From Candidatus Omnitrophota bacterium (GTDB taxonomy: Bacteria > Omnitrophota > Gorgyraeia > Gygaellales > Profunditerraquicolaceae): a DNA stretch of 8,431 nucleotides. The first letter of the stretch is position 1; every line of letters starts with the position of its first letter. This document shows positions 6,473 through 8,431 of this stretch, one piece after another. The DNA lies in assembly GCA_903907475.1 (NCBI GenBank), contig CAIVOB010000066.1, positions 1 to 8,431 of the forward strand. Direction: 5' to 3'. The position numbers and the translations under genes were made by a program. The notes below the pieces were generated by a model. It was not told the DNA's origin, did no database searches, and saw only the letters and a program-made list of their open reading frames with translations.

Positions 6473-8320
6473 TTAAAATTTATCCATAAATATAACTAGT
6501 ATCAACAACGCGCAAAAGATATACCCCAAATAAAGATGAATACTACCCGGCTGCATCCTGCGCATAAATTTCGCGGTTTTTAACACCAGAGCCAACAAAG
6601 GTTCATAAATATATTTTCGAAACACTAAAGTAGTATGCGTTTCATAAGCAAATGACTTCACGTGATAAAATGACTCCCGCACCTTTTGAGTTTTATGGTA
6701 AGGTAAAAGAAAAAAACTAAAAGCGATTCTAAAGGGCTTAGAAAATGCTGTCCCCGTATATTCATTACGTGCCCCTATTTTATAATAGCCACAATCCCAA
6801 GTCTTATAAATTACGCTCTTGGCTTGGCTAAATATCTTGTAAACCGCAAAACCTCCTAACCCCAATAATATTAATACCAAAGTAAGCATTGGCGTAGAAA
6901 GGTAAATATTTTTTCCCAGCGGTAGGCCGATTTGTGAGTTTAAGAAAAAATTATTCACAGTAAAACTCATGCTCTTTATATCAATATTCAAAGTCGTAGC
7001 TGCAACTTTGGCGAATAATTTTATTATTCCACCCGCGGCAATACCAAAAACGATCGTCAGAAACGCTAAAAAAAACATTCCAAAATTCATCGTTAAAGGT
7101 ACTTCGTTAGCGCTTTCGGCATAATGGCTTCTGGGAAGCCCAAGAAAAACCAACCCAAAAGCTTTAATAAAACACGCCGCTACCAAGCCACTGGTTAAAG
7201 CAAGCATTGCGGCGCAAATTCCTAGAAAAAGGGCCATCCCTCCGGATGAATTAAAAGCACCAAGAAAAAACGCTTGCAAAGTTAGCCATTCACTGACAAA
7301 ACCATTTAATGGCGGTAAAGCAGAGATTGCCATTGATCCGATTAAAAAATAAACCGCGCTCTGCGGCATTTTTTTAATTAACCCCCCCAATTTCTCAATA
7401 TCACGCGTCCCGGTAGCTTTATATACGCCACCTGCACCTAAAAATAAAAGCCCCTTAAAAATTGCGTGATTCACTAAGTGATACAATCCAGCAATAAGAG
7501 AAAACACCGCCAAATACGGCATTTTCAAAGCTAAAAATAACATTGCCAAACCCACCCCTAATAATATTACTCCGACATTTTCCACACTCGAGTAAGCCAG
7601 TAACCTCTTAATATCGCGTTCCATAAGCGCATAAATCACTCCCACCAGAGCAGTAATCAGGGCTAAAACTAAAATCAAAATTCCCCACCAAGAAGAATTT
7701 ACACCCAACAGAAATATTACAAACCTAATTATTCCATATATTGCGGTTTTAATCATCACGCCGGACATAATACTTGAGATATGGCTCGGAGCCTGAGGAT
7801 GAGCATAAGGTAACCAAATATGCAAGGGAACAATCCCGGCTTTTGTGCCGAATCCCACTAAAAGCAACAAGAAAACAACATCTTTTGTCGCCTCTGGCAT
7901 TGTCAAGCAAGCATCTTTAATCGCCAAATAATTAAATGAATGCGCGTATTTATGCAAAATCATAAAAGCGGCAACTAAAAATGCCGTTCCGATATGCGTC
8001 ATAATAATATAGATTGTTCCCGCCCGAATTGATTTATCATGCGTGGTGTCAAAAACCACAAAAAAATAAGAAAGCAGTGACATAATTTCCCAGGCCACCA
8101 AAAATACCAATAGATTACCGACGGTCACCACTAAAACCATGGATAAAACAAAAAAAACCAACAGAACCCAAGAAAGGATTATTTTTCTTTGCGCATACTC
8201 ACCTTTTAAATAACTAAAAGCGTAAAGAGCGGATGGAAGGCAGACAATCAGAATCACGCCAAGAAAAAATAAAGCCAGCGGATCAATAATGAAAAGTTGT
8301 TGCGGTAGAAAATTTAGCAT
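6473..8320 (-). CDS. hyfB: Hydrogenase-4-like antiporter-type membrane subunit HyfB (HycC/EchA type)
   Basis: This is the first and largest gene of the operon: 615 aa, close to E. coli HycC (about 608) and somewhat shorter than HyfB (about 672). It is a polytopic Mrp/NuoL-family protein with about 16 hydrophobic segments. Visible residues of the proton path are Glu78 (VAWEIMSLLSY, 75-85), Lys160 (GFGTKAGIVPLHIWLPYAHP, 156-175), Lys191 (MIKTAIYG), His281/His285 and Lys289 (YHLVNHAIFKG), and Glu344 (LPPLNGFVSEW, 335-345). The C-terminal signature KTWDCGY (506-512) followed by EYTGTAFSKPFRIAF (520-534) separates HyfB/HycC/EchA subunits from complex I NuoL. A hydrophilic, basic stretch (541-570) precedes the last helices. 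No strong Shine-Dalgarno precedes ATG 8320; AGAGG lies about 15 nt upstream. hyfC follows after 4 nt. It should supply the distal ion-translocating channel of the complex. Confidence 0.94.
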   Translation of the reverse strand: MLNFLPQQLFIIDPLALFFLGVILIVCLPSALYAFSYLKGEYAQRKIILSWVLLVFFVLSMVLVVTVGNLLVFLVAWEIMSLLSYFFVVFDTTHDKSIRAGTIYIIMTHIGTAFLVAAFMILHKYAHSFNYLAIKDACLTMPEATKDVVFLLLLVGFGTKAGIVPLHIWLPYAHPQAPSHISSIMSGVMIKTAIYGIIRFVIFLLGVNSSWWGILILVLALITALVGVIYALMERDIKRLLAYSSVENVGVILLGVGLAMLFLALKMPYLAVFSLIAGLYHLVNHAIFKGLLFLGAGGVYKATGTRDIEKLGGLIKKMPQSAVYFLIGSMAISALPPLNGFVSEWLTLQAFFLGAFNSSGGMALFLGICAAMLALTSGLVAACFIKAFGLVFLGLPRSHYAESANEVPLTMNFGMFFLAFLTIVFGIAAGGIIKLFAKVAATTLNIDIKSMSFTVNNFFLNSQIGLPLGKNIYLSTPMLTLVLILLGLGGFAVYKIFSQAKSVIYKTWDCGYYKIGARNEYTGTAFSKPFRIAFSFFLLPYHKTQKVRESFYHVKSFAYETHTTLVFRKYIYEPLLALVLKTAKFMRRMQPGSIHLYLGYIFCALLILVIFMDKF

Positions 8321-8336
8321 TTTAAGCAGGATAGCC

Positions 8337-8366
8337 TCTATAAAAAGAAAAAACCTTTAGTCGCAA
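8337..8366 (-). promoter_or_regulatory. Weak candidate promoter for the hyf-like operon, embedded in a terminator
   Basis: On the minus strand TTGCGA (8366-8361) and TATAGA (8342-8337) are separated by 18 bp, each matching 4 of 6 sigma-70 consensus bases. Transcription would start about 10 nt before the hyfB ATG and give almost no leader. The -35 lies inside the terminator hairpin and the spacer includes the U-tract. The call is weak, but there is no room for a promoter between the terminator and hyfB. Confidence 0.22.
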
Positions 8367-8390
8367 GATAGACTTCACGCCCAAAGGTTT
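8342..8390 (-). terminator. Intrinsic terminator directly upstream of hyfB
   Basis: On the minus strand, AAACCTTT (8390-8383) pairs perfectly with AAAGGTTT (8358-8351). The stem continues inward with G-U and G-C pairs, a mismatch, and then CGTGAAG / CTTGCG with one bulge around a TCTAT loop. It is followed at once by a U-tract (TTTCTTTTTA) at 8350-8341. This is a strong rho-independent terminator in the minus direction. On the plus strand the hairpin is not followed directly by a T-run. It most likely ends a gene upstream; since its tail stops 21 nt before hyfB, it could also act as an attenuator for the operon. Confidence 0.75.
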
Positions 8391-8402
8391 CTCGTTACTT
8401 TT

Positions 8403-8431
8403 TTACTCCAGACCCACCTTAAAACTCGGAA
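8403..8431 (-). CDS. Possible 3' end of an upstream gene (last few codons only)
   Basis: One minus-strand frame reads PSFKVGLE followed by TAA at 8405-8403, and the terminator begins 12 nt later, a typical gene-end arrangement. Other frames also stop nearby: TAA at 8421-8419, and TGA inside the hairpin. The frame is therefore chosen only because of its position relative to the terminator. Nothing can be said about function from eight residues. Confidence 0.3.

Noticed and set aside
1376..8320. Active formate hydrogenlyase or a standard complex I operon
   Set aside because: No formate dehydrogenase, HycB-like or HyfH gene is present and HyfG lacks the NiFe cysteines. There are no NuoE/F/G, NuoA or NuoJ genes, and HyfB carries the hydrogenase-branch WDCGY signature.

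Overview
All recognisable genes in this window lie on the minus strand, so the map reads from high to low coordinates. The moderately AT-rich sequence, the tightly packed minus-strand genes with bacterial-type Shine-Dalgarno sites and the Hyf-like gene set point to a bacterium, probably anaerobic. I cannot fix the phylum from sequence alone. An uncultured lineage such as Omnitrophota would fit, but that is a guess.

The main element (8320 down to 1376) is a compact six-gene operon: hyfB (large antiporter-like membrane subunit), hyfC (NuoH-like), hyfE (NuoK-like domain), hyfF (second antiporter-like subunit), hyfG (fused NuoC-NuoD catalytic-type large subunit) and hyfI (NuoB-like Fe-S subunit). 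Gaps are 1 to 7 nt, and hyfF and hyfG overlap by 31 nt. The order matches the Hyf/Hyc formate-hydrogenlyase branch of group 4 membrane-bound [NiFe] hydrogenases and complex I. The key point is that HyfG has lost all four cysteines that would hold the NiFe centre: the proximal CxxC is replaced by SGET and the distal CxxC by SYPG. HyfI keeps its four cluster cysteines, and both antiporter-like subunits keep their buried Lys/Glu residues. No HyfA, HyfH or HyfD gene is present. This is therefore best read as an energy-converting hydrogenase-related (Ehr-type) complex: an ion-translocating membrane machine with one visible Fe-S cluster and no hydrogen-activating site, whose redox partner is unknown. 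Ehr-type complexes have been recognised as a class, but their reaction is unresolved.

Upstream of hyfB (8321-8431) is a strong minus-strand intrinsic terminator, probably closing a gene whose last codons may be at the window edge. Its U-tract ends only 21 nt before the hyfB start, so the operon promoter must overlap the terminator or the operon is transcribed by read-through.

Downstream of hyfI, a 59-nt gap holds a consensus -10 box, an inverted repeat and a strong Shine-Dalgarno site. It leads into a 191-aa iron-sulfur flavoprotein (FMN-reductase fold with a compact four-cysteine motif) and, 26 nt later, a DRE-TIM metallolyase/aldolase-like gene that runs off the left edge. These two probably form a separate transcription unit. 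A functional link to the membrane complex is possible but unproven.
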